Shown here one piece after another: positions 35,124 through 44,261 of a stretch of DNA of 64,000 nucleotides. The stretch is from NCBI RefSeq assembly GCF_900182955.1, contig NZ_FXUL01000009.1:124001-188000 (forward strand). The letters run 5' to 3'. Position numbers and translations under genes: made by a program. The notes beneath the pieces were generated by a model, which searched no databases, was not told the origin of the DNA, and saw only the letters and a program-made list of their open reading frames with translations. Source of the stretch: Noviherbaspirillum suwonense (lineage in GTDB: Bacteria > Pseudomonadota > Gammaproteobacteria > Burkholderiales > Burkholderiaceae_D). The stretch's first letter is position 1. Every line of letters starts with the position of its first letter.

Positions 35124-35231
35124 CCGCGCAGGGCGCCGTGACCACAGGGTCGGCGCGCCGGCCTGCACGCGCGCCCGGCTTGGCGGTTAGTCGCGCAATA
35201 CCCGCGGCGGCATCCCTGAACCCGCAAAGCC

Positions 35232-37127
35232 TTAACGGACTGCCGGCGACAGCGCGGCTTCCGCCGCCGGTGTAACAGCCGGCTGGCCGGCAAGCAGCGC
35301 GTCGAAGCCGGCGCGGTCCAGGCTTTCCTGCTGCAGCAGCGCTTGCGCCACCCGTTCCAGCAGGGCGCGCCGGCTGGTCAGCGTCACCCGCACCCGCTGG
35401 TGCGCTTCGGCCAGCAGCCTCGCCACCTCGATGTCGATCGCCTCGGCGCTGCGTTCGCTGCATGCATGGCGCTCGGGCTGCGCATTCGGGCCGAGCAGCG
35501 GCGAGCGCACTTCCTCGAAGGTCACCAGGCCCAGCCGCTCGCTCATGCCGTATTGCGCCACCATGTGCCGGGCCATGTCGCTGGCCTGCTGCAGGTCGTT
35601 CTGGGCGCCGGTCGACACGTCGCCGAACACCAGCTCCTCCGCCACCCGGCCGCCGAGGAACACGTCGAGCCGGTCCAGCAGCTCGCTCTTCCTGAGCAGG
35701 TAGCGGTCTTCGGTCGGCTGCTGCCGGGTGTAGCCCAGCGCCGCCACGCCGCGCGGGATGATGGAGATCTTCGCCACCCGGTCGGCATTGGGACGCATCT
35801 CGGCCACCAGCGCATGGCCGGCCTCGTGATAGGCGACGGTCTCCTTCTCGCGCGGGTTCATCACCCGGTTCTTGCGTTCCAGTCCGCCGACAATGCGCTC
35901 GATGGCGTCGTCGAAGTCGTCCATCTCGACCTGGTCACGGCCGCGGCGCACCGCCAGCAGCGCCGCCTCGTTGACCAGGTTCGCCAGGTCCGCGCCGGCA
36001 AACCCCGGCGTGCGTCCTGCAATGGCCGCCAGCTTCACGCCCGGCGCCAGCCTGACCTTGCGCACGTGGACCTGGAGTATCTGTTCCCTGCCTTTCAGGT
36101 CGGGCCGGTCGATCGCAATATGGCGGTCGAAACGCCCCGGCCGCAGCAGCGCCGGGTCGAGTATTTCCGGGCGATTGGTCGCGGCCAGCAGGATCACGCC
36201 CCGGCTGGAATTGAAGCCGTCCATTTCCACCAGCAGCTGGTTCAGCGTCTGGCCGTGCTCTTCGCCGCCGGCCAGGTCCATCCCGCGCGCACGGCCGATG
36301 GCGTCGAGCTCGTCGATGAAGATGATGCAGGGCGCCTTCGCTTCGGCCTGCGCAAACAGGTCGCGCACGCGGGCCGCGCCGACACCGACGAACATCTCGA
36401 CGAACTCGGAACCGCTGATGGAAAAAAAGGGCACGCCCGCCTCGCCGGCGACGGCCTTGGCCAGCAGGGTCTTGCCGGTGCCGGGCGCGCCGACGATCAG
36501 CACGCCCTTGGGAATGCGCCCGCCCAGCCGCTGGTAGCGCTCCGGCTGCTTCAGGAAGGCCACCAGTTCCATCAGCTCTTCCTTGGCTTCGTCTATGCCC
36601 GCGACATCGTCGAAGGTCACGCCGGTCTGCTTTTCCGCATAGACCCGGGCGCGGCTCTTGCCGATATCGAGCGCCCAGCGCCCGATGCCGCCGGACTTGC
36701 CCATCGAGCGCCAGATCCAGAAGAAGAACAGCAGCGGCAGCAGCCACGAAAACGCCGCGCCCACCCAGGCGCTTCCCACCTGCGCGGAGAAGCGCACGTC
36801 GGCCTTTTCAAGTTCGGGCACCAGGTCGGGGTCGTCGATGCGCACGGTCTCGAAGCGGCGCAGGCCCGCTTCCGCACGGCCCAGCCGCGCGACCTGCTCC
36901 TTCGGCAGCAGCGTATCCAGGCCGTCTTCATGCAGCGTCCCGGTGACCACGGCCGGCCCGACGCGCACCTCGTCGACCTTGCCCGCATGCAGCACGCGCT
37001 TGAAGTCGCTATAGGCCAGCGTCGTGTCGCCCCGCGCGATGAACAGGTTGACCAGCAGGAGCAACAGCAGCGGCAGCAGCAGCCAGTGCCATGCCGTCAA
37101 CTTGGGCGTGTCGGACTTCTGTTCCAT
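35232..37127 (-). CDS. ftsH: ATP-dependent zinc metalloprotease FtsH (accessory copy)
   Basis: A 631-residue membrane AAA+ protease. Two N-terminal membrane helices flank a small periplasmic domain with the [15 protein letters not shown] start. The AAA module has Walker A GAPGTGKT, Walker [12 protein letters not shown] and the second region of homology [19 protein letters not shown]. The zinc site is HEAGH, with the third ligand in DVSTGAQND. The C-terminal part is shorter and more divergent than in the housekeeping enzyme. The gene stands alone, not beside rlmE/folP, and so is probably a second copy. No strong ribosome site precedes the ATG at 37127. Confidence 0.92.
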   Translation of the reverse strand: MEQKSDTPKLTAWHWLLLPLLLLLLVNLFIARGDTTLAYSDFKRVLHAGKVDEVRVGPAVVTGTLHEDGLDTLLPKEQVARLGRAEAGLRRFETVRIDDPDLVPELEKADVRFSAQVGSAWVGAAFSWLLPLLFFFWIWRSMGKSGGIGRWALDIGKSRARVYAEKQTGVTFDDVAGIDEAKEELMELVAFLKQPERYQRLGGRIPKGVLIVGAPGTGKTLLAKAVAGEAGVPFFSISGSEFVEMFVGVGAARVRDLFAQAEAKAPCIIFIDELDAIGRARGMDLAGGEEHGQTLNQLLVEMDGFNSSRGVILLAATNRPEILDPALLRPGRFDRHIAIDRPDLKGREQILQVHVRKVRLAPGVKLAAIAGRTPGFAGADLANLVNEAALLAVRRGRDQVEMDDFDDAIERIVGGLERKNRVMNPREKETVAYHEAGHALVAEMRPNADRVAKISIIPRGVAALGYTRQQPTEDRYLLRKSELLDRLDVFLGGRVAEELVFGDVSTGAQNDLQQASDMARHMVAQYGMSERLGLVTFEEVRSPLLGPNAQPERHACSERSAEAIDIEVARLLAEAHQRVRVTLTSRRALLERVAQALLQQESLDRAGFDALLAGQPAVTPAAEAALSPAVR

Positions 37128-37346
37128 GGCATCCGGGCGCGGGGCAATCGCTTGGAGGAAGTCCACCGATGATAAGAGCCGGCGCCGCATGCGCCATGAC
37201 CCAGGTCAAGCGGGACCGGACGGAAGCGGCATGGATGGGCAGGGTCGCCAGGAACGCGCCTGGATAGGCGGTGCGCTGCGCAGCCGTCGCCGGCAGGCGC
37301 CGTGACAGCCGCTGTGCAGGATGCTGGAGGATTGCGCGAGAATGTC

Positions 37347-37790
37347 CTAGCCGGTCAGGCCGACGATCTGGCGCGCCCGCAGCAGCAGCGCATCCGCCTC
37401 GGCGCCCGGCGCATTGCATTGTATATAGTGGCCCATCTCGGCGATGACCTGGTGCAGCGCGGCGATTTCTTCCTCGGTGATCCGTTTCTCCACGATGTCG
37501 ATCAGCGCCAGCACCGACACGGGGTCGACCAGGGAAGCGTAGACGCTGGCGTCGCCCGGCATCAATGCATCGAGTTCAAGCGCATCGACGCATGCATGTT
37601 TCATCACCGCCAGCGCATTCATCTGCGTCGCCGGCGCCGAGCGCATTAATTCGGCATTGCGCTGGTCCGTTAACAGCGCCGGCGGGAATGTCGCATTGCC
37701 CCACGCCGCGGCGAAGTCGTCCGGCGACGGCGGCACCGCATTCGGGTCCTCGCCATCGCAAACGAAACTGGTGATCTCGGTGCGCATCAT
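37347..37790 (-). CDS. hypothetical protein downstream of a LexA box
   Basis: A 147-residue soluble, acidic, mostly helical protein. The first 40 residues are Asp/Pro/Ala-rich, followed by helices such as NALAVMKHACVDALELDALM and VLALIDIVEKRITEEEIAAL. No membrane segment, no known motif; I do not recognise the family. AGGA lies four bases before the first of two adjacent ATGs (37790 and 37787). The first ATG shares its A with the stop of a 40-codon ORF directly upstream (TAATG), so the two appear coupled. The unit follows a near-perfect SOS box, so it is probably induced by DNA damage. Confidence 0.65.
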   Translation of the reverse strand: MMRTEITSFVCDGEDPNAVPPSPDDFAAAWGNATFPPALLTDQRNAELMRSAPATQMNALAVMKHACVDALELDALMPGDASVYASLVDPVSVLALIDIVEKRITEEEIAALHQVIAEMGHYIQCNAPGAEADALLLRARQIVGLTG

Positions 37791-37912
37791 TAATTCCTGT
37801 CGTCGGGCGCCGTATTGCCGGTATGGACAGGCGCCTGCGCTGCCTTGCCGCTTTCAACCGGCGCTTCATCGCGATGAAGACGATCCCATAAACGACCCGG
37901 CGCTTGAACCAT
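37790..37912 (-). CDS. small ORF (40 aa) between LexA box and hypothetical gene
   Basis: An ATG at 37912 opens a 40-codon frame beginning MVQAPGRLWDRLHRDE and ending in TAA that overlaps the next ATG. It lies only 10 bases from the LexA box, so the transcript leader would be short. It is charged and has no signal or helix motif. It may encode a small SOS protein or serve as a leader peptide that couples translation of the 147-residue protein. No ribosome site is evident, so it may not be translated. Confidence 0.4.
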   Translation of the reverse strand: MVQAPGRLWDRLHRDEAPVESGKAAQAPVHTGNTAPDDRN

Positions 37913-37922
37913 GATGACAGAG

Positions 37923-37942
37923 TACTGTATAAAAAAACAGTA
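37923..37942. promoter_or_regulatory. LexA (SOS) box
   Basis: TACTGT (37923-37928), eight bases of A/T, then ACAGTA (37937-37942): the full CTGT-N8-ACAG consensus with the flanking TA and TA conserved. A TATACT that could be a -10 on the minus strand overlaps it (37939-37944). Only the minus-strand unit starting at 37912 lies close enough to be controlled. Confidence 0.85.
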
Positions 37943-38251
37943 TACTCGCACAACATTGTCCGTTCATCCAATAGCGCAGCGGCACGATCATCCTGCTGCT
38001 GCGCCATGCCAGGCGCGAAAAGAACGGTAGTGGCGATAGTTTCGCAATAATCTATCGTCTATGTCGCCGGCAGCGGGCTGGTGCGGGCCGGGCAATCGAA
38101 TGGAGTATTTTGCTTGAGCGGCATAGGCCGGCAAGGCATGGGCTGCCGTTCGGCCCATGCCTTGCCGGCAGCGGCCCGGCCTGCGGGCGCGTTCGATGCA
38201 GGACTGTAAACAGCCGCACGCCGGCTGGAAATTGCGTCGGCGTGGAATCGC
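37943..38251. other. intergenic region between LexA-controlled unit and hybrid kinase gene
   Basis: About 310 bases with no convincing gene on either strand. The first 100 bases hold the presumed -35 region of the LexA-controlled promoter. The remainder is GC-rich, with a short inverted stretch around AAGGCATGGG and CCCATGCCTTG (38130-38165) that could act as an inefficient terminator; no T-run follows. Confidence 0.4.
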
Positions 38252-40042
38252 TCAGTGAAGCAGGTTCCTCGACAGGCTGGCGATCAGCCTCAGCAGGTCG
38301 TCGACCCGCGCAGGCTTGAGCAGGTGGGCGTCGAAGCCCGCTTCACGCGCCTGCGCGACGTCCGTCTCCTGCCCGTAACCGGTCAGCGCAATGACGTAAG
38401 CGCCCCTGGTCCGCTGGTCCGCCCGCAGCCGCCTGGCGACCTCGTAGCCGTCGAGTCCCGGCAGGCCGATGTCGAGCACGACGACCTCCGGCTGCAGCGC
38501 GCCGATCAGCTCCAGGCCTTCCGGACCGTCGAATGCGGACGATACGTCGTGGCCGGCGATCTGCAGCAGCATCGCAAGGGTCTGGTTGGCGTCATGGTTG
38601 TCGTCGATCACGACGACGCGCCGGCTGGCGACCGATTTATTGACGGACAGCGCAGCCGCGGATGACTGGTCGGACGGCATCCGTTCGACCAGTCGCAGCC
38701 GCACGCTGAACGTGGAGCCGGTCCCGACGCCGTCGCTATGCGCGAGCACGGCGCCGCCATGCATTTCGGTGATCCGCTTGACAAGCGTCAGGCCGATTCC
38801 CAGCCCGCCGTCCGAGCGCGCCAGCGAACGCGGCAGTTGCGTGAACAGGTCGAAGATCGATCCCAGCATTTCGGCTGGAATGCCGGCGCCGGTGTCGCGC
38901 ACGGTCACCGTGGCGAAGTCGCCGTCGACCTCGGCGCCGATGCTGACCTTGCCGCCGTCCGGCGTGTACTTTGCCGCGTTGTGCAGCAGGTTGCCGAAGA
39001 CCTGCGCCAGCCTGGAAGCGTCGCCGCTGATCTTGACATGGCGGCTGGGCAGCGAGACGGACAGCGAATGCCCGCGCTGATCGATCAGCGGACGCGACAA
39101 TTCCAGCGCCTGTTCCAGCACATCCGACAGCGAGACCACCTTCCTGTCCAGGCTGATCTGGCCCTGCGTGATGCGCCCGACATCCAGGAGGTCGGCGACC
39201 AGGCGCGTCATGTGGCCGACCTGGCGGTCCAGGATGGCAGTCGGCGCACTCAGCGGCGAATTGGCCGGCGTAAGGCTGCGTATGATTTCGGTCGCATTGC
39301 GAATCGGCGCGAGCGGGTTGCGCAATTCATGGCCCAGCATCGCGAGGAATTCGTCGCGCGCCTTGAGCGCGTTGTTCAGTTCGACGGTCCGCGCATCGAC
39401 GCGCGATTCCAGTTCGATGTTCAACTGGTGTAGGTTCTCCTTGGCGATCTTCAGCGAAGAACTTTCAAGCAGCTCCCAGTTGCCCTGGCGGCGCGCAATG
39501 GCGAACTGGTGATGGCAGCACACGTCGATCACGTCTTCGGCCGAGCACTTGTCCATGCAATAAGTGCACAGCGCAACGAGGTTGTAGCGCCGGAAGGCGT
39601 GATTGACCTTGTTCTCGTAGTCCATGAAGTCATTCCAGCCGGAGCGCTCCACCCAGAACGTGTCGCCCGTCAGGCGCAGGCCGGACAGGCCCCTGTTCTT
39701 CGATGCGGCTTCCTTGTCGACCCAGCCCTGCAGCACATCGTCGGCCGAAAATACCTGGCCCGGCGTGTACCAGTCTGAAATAGGAAGGATCTGCATCTGG
39801 CCCGACGACAGGTATTGCTTGAATTCGGGCATGGCGCTGATCATCAGGTCTTCCGCCATGTCCGCTTCGAGGCGCTCGGAAGTCACCCAGAGACAGGATT
39901 CGTTGGCCCTCAATCCGGCTTCGAAATAAGGCACCAGGGTTTCGGCCAGGTCCTCTTTGGTCCGGTAGAACTGGCAGAAGTGCGTGCCCCATGCAATATC
40001 GCCGACAGCGTCTATGCCGGAGTCGCGGGTTTGGTAGGTCAT
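38252..40042 (-). CDS. MEDS-domain hybrid sensor histidine kinase
   Basis: A 596-residue soluble hybrid kinase. The N-terminal MEDS/DcmR-like sensory domain (about 15-185) starts with GTHFCQFYRTKEDLAET and has a Cys-rich patch (CTYCMDKCS, VCCHH) that could bind metal or heme. A coiled linker follows, then a dimerisation domain with phosphoacceptor H238 (MLGHELRNPLAP), an ATPase domain (NLLHNAAKYT, DTGAGIP, GLGIGL) and a C-terminal receiver with D524. AAAGGA precedes the ATG at 40042. No separate response regulator is nearby. The signal is unknown; MEDS domains in DcmR relatives respond to small organic compounds. Confidence 0.88.
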   Translation of the reverse strand: MTYQTRDSGIDAVGDIAWGTHFCQFYRTKEDLAETLVPYFEAGLRANESCLWVTSERLEADMAEDLMISAMPEFKQYLSSGQMQILPISDWYTPGQVFSADDVLQGWVDKEAASKNRGLSGLRLTGDTFWVERSGWNDFMDYENKVNHAFRRYNLVALCTYCMDKCSAEDVIDVCCHHQFAIARRQGNWELLESSSLKIAKENLHQLNIELESRVDARTVELNNALKARDEFLAMLGHELRNPLAPIRNATEIIRSLTPANSPLSAPTAILDRQVGHMTRLVADLLDVGRITQGQISLDRKVVSLSDVLEQALELSRPLIDQRGHSLSVSLPSRHVKISGDASRLAQVFGNLLHNAAKYTPDGGKVSIGAEVDGDFATVTVRDTGAGIPAEMLGSIFDLFTQLPRSLARSDGGLGIGLTLVKRITEMHGGAVLAHSDGVGTGSTFSVRLRLVERMPSDQSSAAALSVNKSVASRRVVVIDDNHDANQTLAMLLQIAGHDVSSAFDGPEGLELIGALQPEVVVLDIGLPGLDGYEVARRLRADQRTRGAYVIALTGYGQETDVAQAREAGFDAHLLKPARVDDLLRLIASLSRNLLH

Positions 40043-40249
40043 TGCAAGTCCTTTCGCGCTGCCGCGCGCATGCGCGCCGTGCACGGAGTGGGAAGCCGGA
40101 CTATGCTGATTTCGCACGCCTGTCCTCAGAGTTGGCAGTGTACTATCTTTCTTAATTGCACTGTGAATACTTGTTAAATGTAAATTCGGCCCGCCTGCTG
40201 AAAAGCGGGTTAAGCCGGACCGATTTGCAGCGCTCATCCCGAGGCCGGC

Positions 40250-40519
40250 GTGCCGCGCCTCCTGATGGGCAAGCCCCGCTGTCTGCTGCTCGACGAGCCG
40301 TCCCTCGGGCTTGCGCCGAAGATGGTCGCCGAACTGTTTCGCATCCTCAGGCAGATCTGCGACCAGGGCACCGGCGTGCTGCTGGTGGAGCAGAACGTGC
40401 GCCAGGCGCTGTCCGTCTGCGATCACGCTTATATTCTGGAGCAGGGGCAAATCGTCAGCGAAGGCGCAGGACAGGACCTGCTCCGGGGCAAGCGCATCAG
40501 AAAGTCGTATCTCGGGCTA
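40250..40519 (+). pseudogene. livF: 5'-truncated livF remnant (branched-chain amino acid ABC ATPase)
   Basis: The frame reads RLLMGKPRCLLLDEPSLGLA and continues through LLVEQNVRQALSVCDHAYIL to YLGL, the last third of a LivF-type ATPase. Walker A, Q-loop and the signature motif are missing and nothing upstream resembles them. The usual stop after YLG is also lost and the frame runs on into the aldehyde dehydrogenase region. It is a decayed remnant, suggesting deletion of a liv transporter upstream of the aldehyde dehydrogenase. Confidence 0.82.
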
Positions 40520-40607
40520 TGGAAAACGCATCCCGGCAGGCTGCGCGGCATCATGGCGCGGCGGGCGGGACCTTACGCATCACTCAACAGGATAAGGAAA
40601 ATCGAAC

Positions 40608-42059
40608 ATGAGCACTATCTCCATGCTGATCAATGGCAACCGCGTCCAGGCGCGCAATGGCGCGCAGTTCGAACGGCGCAATCCACTCGACGGCAGCGTC
40701 GCCACCACGGCGCCGGCGGCCAGCGTCGAGGACGCGACGGCCGCGGTCGATGCGGCGGCCAGGGCATTTCCGGCGTGGGCCGCCATCGGGCCGGGCGAAC
40801 GGCGCGCGATGCTGATGAAGGCCGCCCAGGCGCTCGAAGCCAAGGGCGACGCATTCGCGGCCGCGGTCGCCGCGGAAACCGGCGGCTCGGCGATGTGGTC
40901 CGGCTTCAACGTGCACCTGGCAGCCGGCATGCTGCTGGAAGCCGCGTCGATGACGACGCAGATCAGCGGCGAAATCATCCCGTCGGACGTGCCGGGCAGC
41001 CTGGCGATGGGCGTGCGCCAGCCTGCCGGCGTGGTGCTGGGCATGGCGCCCTGGAACGCCCCCGTCATCCTGGGCGTACGTGCGATCGCCATGCCGCTCG
41101 CCTGCGGCAACACGGTGGTGATGAAAGGCTCCGAGCTGTGCCCGGCCACCCACGGGCTCATCATCGAAGCGATGCAGGAAGCCGGCCTGCCTCCCGGCGT
41201 GGTCAATTTCGTCACCAATGCGCCGCAGGATGCCGCCGCGGTGGTCGAGGCGATGATTGCCCACCCGGCGGTTCGCCGCGTCAACTTCACCGGCTCCACC
41301 CGCGTCGGCAAGATCATTGCCGCCTACTGCGCCAAGTACCTGAAGCCGGCGGTGCTGGAGCTGGGCGGCAAGGCGCCGTTCATCGTGCTGGACGACGCCG
41401 ACCTCGACGCCGCCGTCGATGCCGCCGCATTCGGCAGCTTCGCCAACTCGGGGCAGATATGCATGTCCACCGAACGCATCATCGTCGACCGCAAGGTCGC
41501 CGACGCATTCACATCGCGCCTGGCGGCAAAGGCGGTCCAGCTGCCATTGGGCGATCCGCGCAAGGGACCGGTGGTGCTGGGCTCGGTGGTCGACATGAGC
41601 ACCGTCCACCGCTGCAATGCGCTGATCGACGACGCATTGTCGAAAGGCGCGACGCTGCTCTGCGGCGGACGCGCCGATTCGACGTTGATGCCGGCCACCC
41701 TGCTGGACCACGTCACGCGCGACATGAAGATCTATCACGAGGAATCGTTCGGACCCGTCAAGGGCATCGTGCGCGTCGATGGCGTCGACGAAGCGGTGGC
41801 CTGCGCCAACGACAATGAATTCGGATTGTCGTCGGCAGTGTTCGGCGGCGACATCGCCCGCGCGATGAACGTGGCCGGCCGCATCGAATCCGGCATCTGC
41901 CATATCAACGGGCCGACGGTCCATGACGAGGCGCAAATGCCGTTCGGCGGCGTCAAGGGCAGCGGCATGGGCCGCTTCGGCGGCAAGGCCGGCATCGCCG
42001 AGTTCACCGACCTGCGGTGGATGACGGTGCAGACATCGCCGCGGCACTATCCGTTCTGA
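40608..42059 (+). CDS. aldehyde dehydrogenase, salicylaldehyde/vanillin dehydrogenase-like
   Basis: A 483-residue NAD(P)-dependent aldehyde dehydrogenase. The catalytic cysteine is in SGQICMSTER, the general base in LELGGKAPF and the catalytic Asn in APWNAPV; the cofactor loop is FTGSTRVGK. The last residues (GGKAGIAEFTDLRWMTVQ) and the lipophilic substrate channel resemble salicylaldehyde, benzaldehyde or vanillin dehydrogenases. AAGGA lies ten bases before the ATG. A clear hairpin terminator follows. An aromatic aldehyde is the likely substrate, but no matching pathway gene is adjacent. Confidence 0.88.
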   Translation: MSTISMLINGNRVQARNGAQFERRNPLDGSVATTAPAASVEDATAAVDAAARAFPAWAAIGPGERRAMLMKAAQALEAKGDAFAAAVAAETGGSAMWSGFNVHLAAGMLLEAASMTTQISGEIIPSDVPGSLAMGVRQPAGVVLGMAPWNAPVILGVRAIAMPLACGNTVVMKGSELCPATHGLIIEAMQEAGLPPGVVNFVTNAPQDAAAVVEAMIAHPAVRRVNFTGSTRVGKIIAAYCAKYLKPAVLELGGKAPFIVLDDADLDAAVDAAAFGSFANSGQICMSTERIIVDRKVADAFTSRLAAKAVQLPLGDPRKGPVVLGSVVDMSTVHRCNALIDDALSKGATLLCGGRADSTLMPATLLDHVTRDMKIYHEESFGPVKGIVRVDGVDEAVACANDNEFGLSSAVFGGDIARAMNVAGRIESGICHINGPTVHDEAQMPFGGVKGSGMGRFGGKAGIAEFTDLRWMTVQTSPRHYPF

Positions 42060-42081
42060 CGCGATAGGAGCGATGCGAATA

Positions 42082-42116
42082 CGGCAGCCGGCGCTCGTGC
42101 GCCGGCCGCCGCTTTT
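42082..42116 (+). terminator. intrinsic terminator of the aldehyde dehydrogenase gene
   Basis: Stem CGGC-A-GCCGGCGC, loop TCGT, then GCGCCGGC-C-GCCG: twelve pairs with one internal mismatch, directly followed by CTTTT. It lies 23 bases after the stop. Confidence 0.72.
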
Positions 42117-42308
42117 GCAAGTTCGTTGCGTTCTGGGCGCGATCTTGCGCGCCAGCGGCGGCAGGTTCCGTTTCAACCATGCCCGCACGGAAAAAGGAAA
42201 GCGGGCGGTACGAATGATGTCGCAACCCGGCGGTCACGCGGCCATTCGCCAAAAACCCCCTCCGGCAGCAGGCGATACAGCGCCCAGCGGAGCGGGTGCT
42301 GGACTTCA

Positions 42309-42341
42309 TACTATAAAAAGATATAATGTATTGAGATAGTA
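42309..42341. promoter_or_regulatory. AT-rich promoter with palindrome before yeeE
   Basis: Arms TACTAT (42309-42314) and ATAGTA (42336-42341) enclose a perfect -10 TATAAT (42322-42327) and the decamer ATAATGTATT (42323-42332), which matches the ATTATGTAAT of the tsdBA promoter at eight of ten bases. Probable operator for the BigR-like sensor at 57575. Confidence 0.5.
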
Positions 42342-42436
42342 CGACCATGTCGGGAAGCGCCGGCGGCAAGGCAATGGCTGCGGCCGATGCCGCTTGTTGC
42401 ACGGGCGATATTGCAGGACTGAAAAGGAGCAAGGAC

Positions 42437-42868
42437 ATGAACATAGACTGGGCACATTTCACGCCGTGGGCGTCGCTCGCCGGCGGCATGCTGATCGGCC
42501 TTTCCGCAGCGCTGTTTATCCTCTTCAACGGGCGGATCGCCGGCATCAGCGGCATCCTGGGCGGACTGCTTCATCCGGTAAGGAATGATCGCCTGTGGCG
42601 GCTTGCGTTTCTGGGCGGACTGATCGCCGCGCCGTTGGCGTTCGGCATGCTGGCGCCGCTGCCGGCCGTCGAGGTCGAGGCCGGCAACCTGACGCTCATC
42701 GTCGCCGGCCTGCTGGTCGGCATCGGCACCCGGTACGGGTCCGGCTGCACCAGCGGCCACGGCGTATGCGGCATTTCGCGGCTGTCGCCGCGCTCGCTGG
42801 TCGCGACCGCAGCCTTCATGGCGGCCGGCTTTGCGACCGTGTTTATCGTTCGTCACTGGCTGGCCTGA
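42437..42868 (+). CDS. YeeE/YedE family half-transporter (first)
   Basis: A 143-residue membrane protein with about four helices and the conserved YeeE/YedE core [15 protein letters not shown], whose cysteines handle sulfur in the characterised thiosulfate importer YeeE. Single-domain pairs like this one and the next gene together equal one full-length YeeE. AAGGAGC lies before the ATG at 42437. In many proteobacteria such pairs sit with ETHE1-like dioxygenases and a BigR/SqrR regulator, as here. Likely role: movement of thiosulfate, sulfide or a sulfane sulfur carrier. Confidence 0.88.
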   Translation: MNIDWAHFTPWASLAGGMLIGLSAALFILFNGRIAGISGILGGLLHPVRNDRLWRLAFLGGLIAAPLAFGMLAPLPAVEVEAGNLTLIVAGLLVGIGTRYGSGCTSGHGVCGISRLSPRSLVATAAFMAAGFATVFIVRHWLA

Positions 42869-42878
42869 GGAGAGAATC

Positions 42879-43316
42879 ATGCAGATATTCATGGCACTGG
42901 TCGCAGGCCTGATCTTCGGTCTCGGCCTTATCCTGTCCGGCATGACCAATCCGGCGAAGGTGATCGGCTTCCTCGACCTGGCAGGCAACTGGGATCCGTC
43001 TCTGGCCCTGGTCATGGCGGGCGCCATCGCCGTCAGCGCCGTGCCGTTCCGCCTTGCAAAGGGCAGGGCCACGGCGCTGCTCGGCGGTCCGATACGGCTG
43101 CCGACCGCGACCGACATCGACCGTCGGCTGGTGCTGGGCAGCCTGGCATTCGGCGCGGGATGGGGGCTGGCTGGCTATTGCCCGGGGCCGGCCCTGGCGT
43201 CGCTGCTGTCGGGCGGGGCCAAGCCGCTGCTGTTCGTCCTTGCGATGCTTGCGGGAATGGCGCTGTTCGAGCTGCTTCAGTGGCAGGCTCTTTCGGGCCG
43301 GCATAAGGCCGCCTGA
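42879..43316 (+). CDS. YeeE/YedE family half-transporter (second)
   Basis: A 145-residue membrane protein with the partner motifs [18 protein letters not shown] and [13 protein letters not shown], where the cysteine matches the second sulfur-handling position of YeeE. GAGGAGA lies before the ATG, ten bases after the first half gene. Together with the preceding gene it should make one sulfur-compound channel in the inner membrane. Confidence 0.88.
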   Translation: MQIFMALVAGLIFGLGLILSGMTNPAKVIGFLDLAGNWDPSLALVMAGAIAVSAVPFRLAKGRATALLGGPIRLPTATDIDRRLVLGSLAFGAGWGLAGYCPGPALASLLSGGAKPLLFVLAMLAGMALFELLQWQALSGRHKAA

Positions 43317-43343
43317 TATGCGTGGGAACCGCGCGGCGCAGAC

Positions 43344-44141
43344 ATGCTGACCAACCTGCTCTTAGGCTCGGCGATAGGCGTCATCCTTGCGCTGACGGGC
43401 GCCGGCGGCGGAATCCTCGCGGTTCCCGCGCTGATGTTCGGCGCCCATCAGAGCGTGGCCCAAGCCGGGCCGGTGGGCCTGCTCGCCGTGGGCATGGCGG
43501 CTGCGCTCGGCGCGCTGCTTGGACTGCGCACCGGCACCGTGCGCTACCGCGCCGCAATGCTGATCTCGTCAGCCGGCATGCTGCTGTCGCCGGCCGGACT
43601 CTGGCTGGCCCGCCGCATCGACAACCAATGGCTGACGGCGCTGTTTGCGGTGGTCCTGCTCTATGTCGCTTACCGGACCTGGCGCCAGGCCAGTCATCCC
43701 GGAACGGGCGCGGACGACGTCCGGGCCGATCTGGCCTGCATCCGCGATGCTTCCAGCGGTCGATTCGTCTGGACCAGCCGCTGCGCCCGCGCGATGGCGC
43801 TTTCCGGCGGGATTGCCGGCTTGATGTCCGGCTTGCTGGGCGTCGGCGGCGGCTTCGTGATGGTGCCGGCATTGAAGCGCTATACCGACCTGGACATCAA
43901 ATCCGTCGTGGCGACGTCGCTGGCCGTGATCGCGCTGGTATCGGCGACCGGCGTGGTATCGAGCGCCGTTGCCGGCATCCTGGACTGGCCGGTTGCCATA
44001 CCGTTTTCGGCGGGCGCGCTGGCCGGCATGCTGGCAGGCCGGATCGTGGCTGCACGCATCGCGGGTCCGCAGATGCAGAAGGGTTTCGCACTGGTTTCGT
44101 CGGTCGTGGCGATCGGCCTGATCGTCAAGGTCTGGCTTTGA
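43344..44141 (+). CDS. TauE/SafE family permease
   Basis: A 265-residue protein with about eight helices in two repeats. Each repeat has the family motif: LALTGAGGGILAVPALMF at the start and GLMSGLLGVGGGFVMVPAL in the middle. TauE/SafE members export sulfite, sulfoacetate or related anions. It follows the YeeE pair by 27 bases and probably shares its promoter. No clear ribosome site. Sulfite export after persulfide oxidation by the neighbouring ETHE1 enzyme is a plausible role. Confidence 0.86.
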   Translation: MLTNLLLGSAIGVILALTGAGGGILAVPALMFGAHQSVAQAGPVGLLAVGMAAALGALLGLRTGTVRYRAAMLISSAGMLLSPAGLWLARRIDNQWLTALFAVVLLYVAYRTWRQASHPGTGADDVRADLACIRDASSGRFVWTSRCARAMALSGGIAGLMSGLLGVGGGFVMVPALKRYTDLDIKSVVATSLAVIALVSATGVVSSAVAGILDWPVAIPFSAGALAGMLAGRIVAARIAGPQMQKGFALVSSVVAIGLIVKVWL

Positions 44142-44261
44142 CGCTTCAACGCTGACCGGAACCGGACTTCCGGGACCGACGACGGCTTCGCCGAGCAAGG
44201 GAACGCGGCCAAGCGGTCTCGCCGGTACGGGCGGGAAACTGGCGAAAGGCGCAGCGCCGCC

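Larger units (their letters stand above)
42060..42436. other. intergenic region before the sulfur island
   Basis: It starts with the terminator of the aldehyde dehydrogenase gene (42082-42116). A GC-rich stretch without a convincing gene follows, then an AT-rich promoter zone (42305-42345) for the yeeE operon. The open frame from 42347 is an upstream extension of the first YeeE gene, whose real start is set by AAGGAG. Confidence 0.5.
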
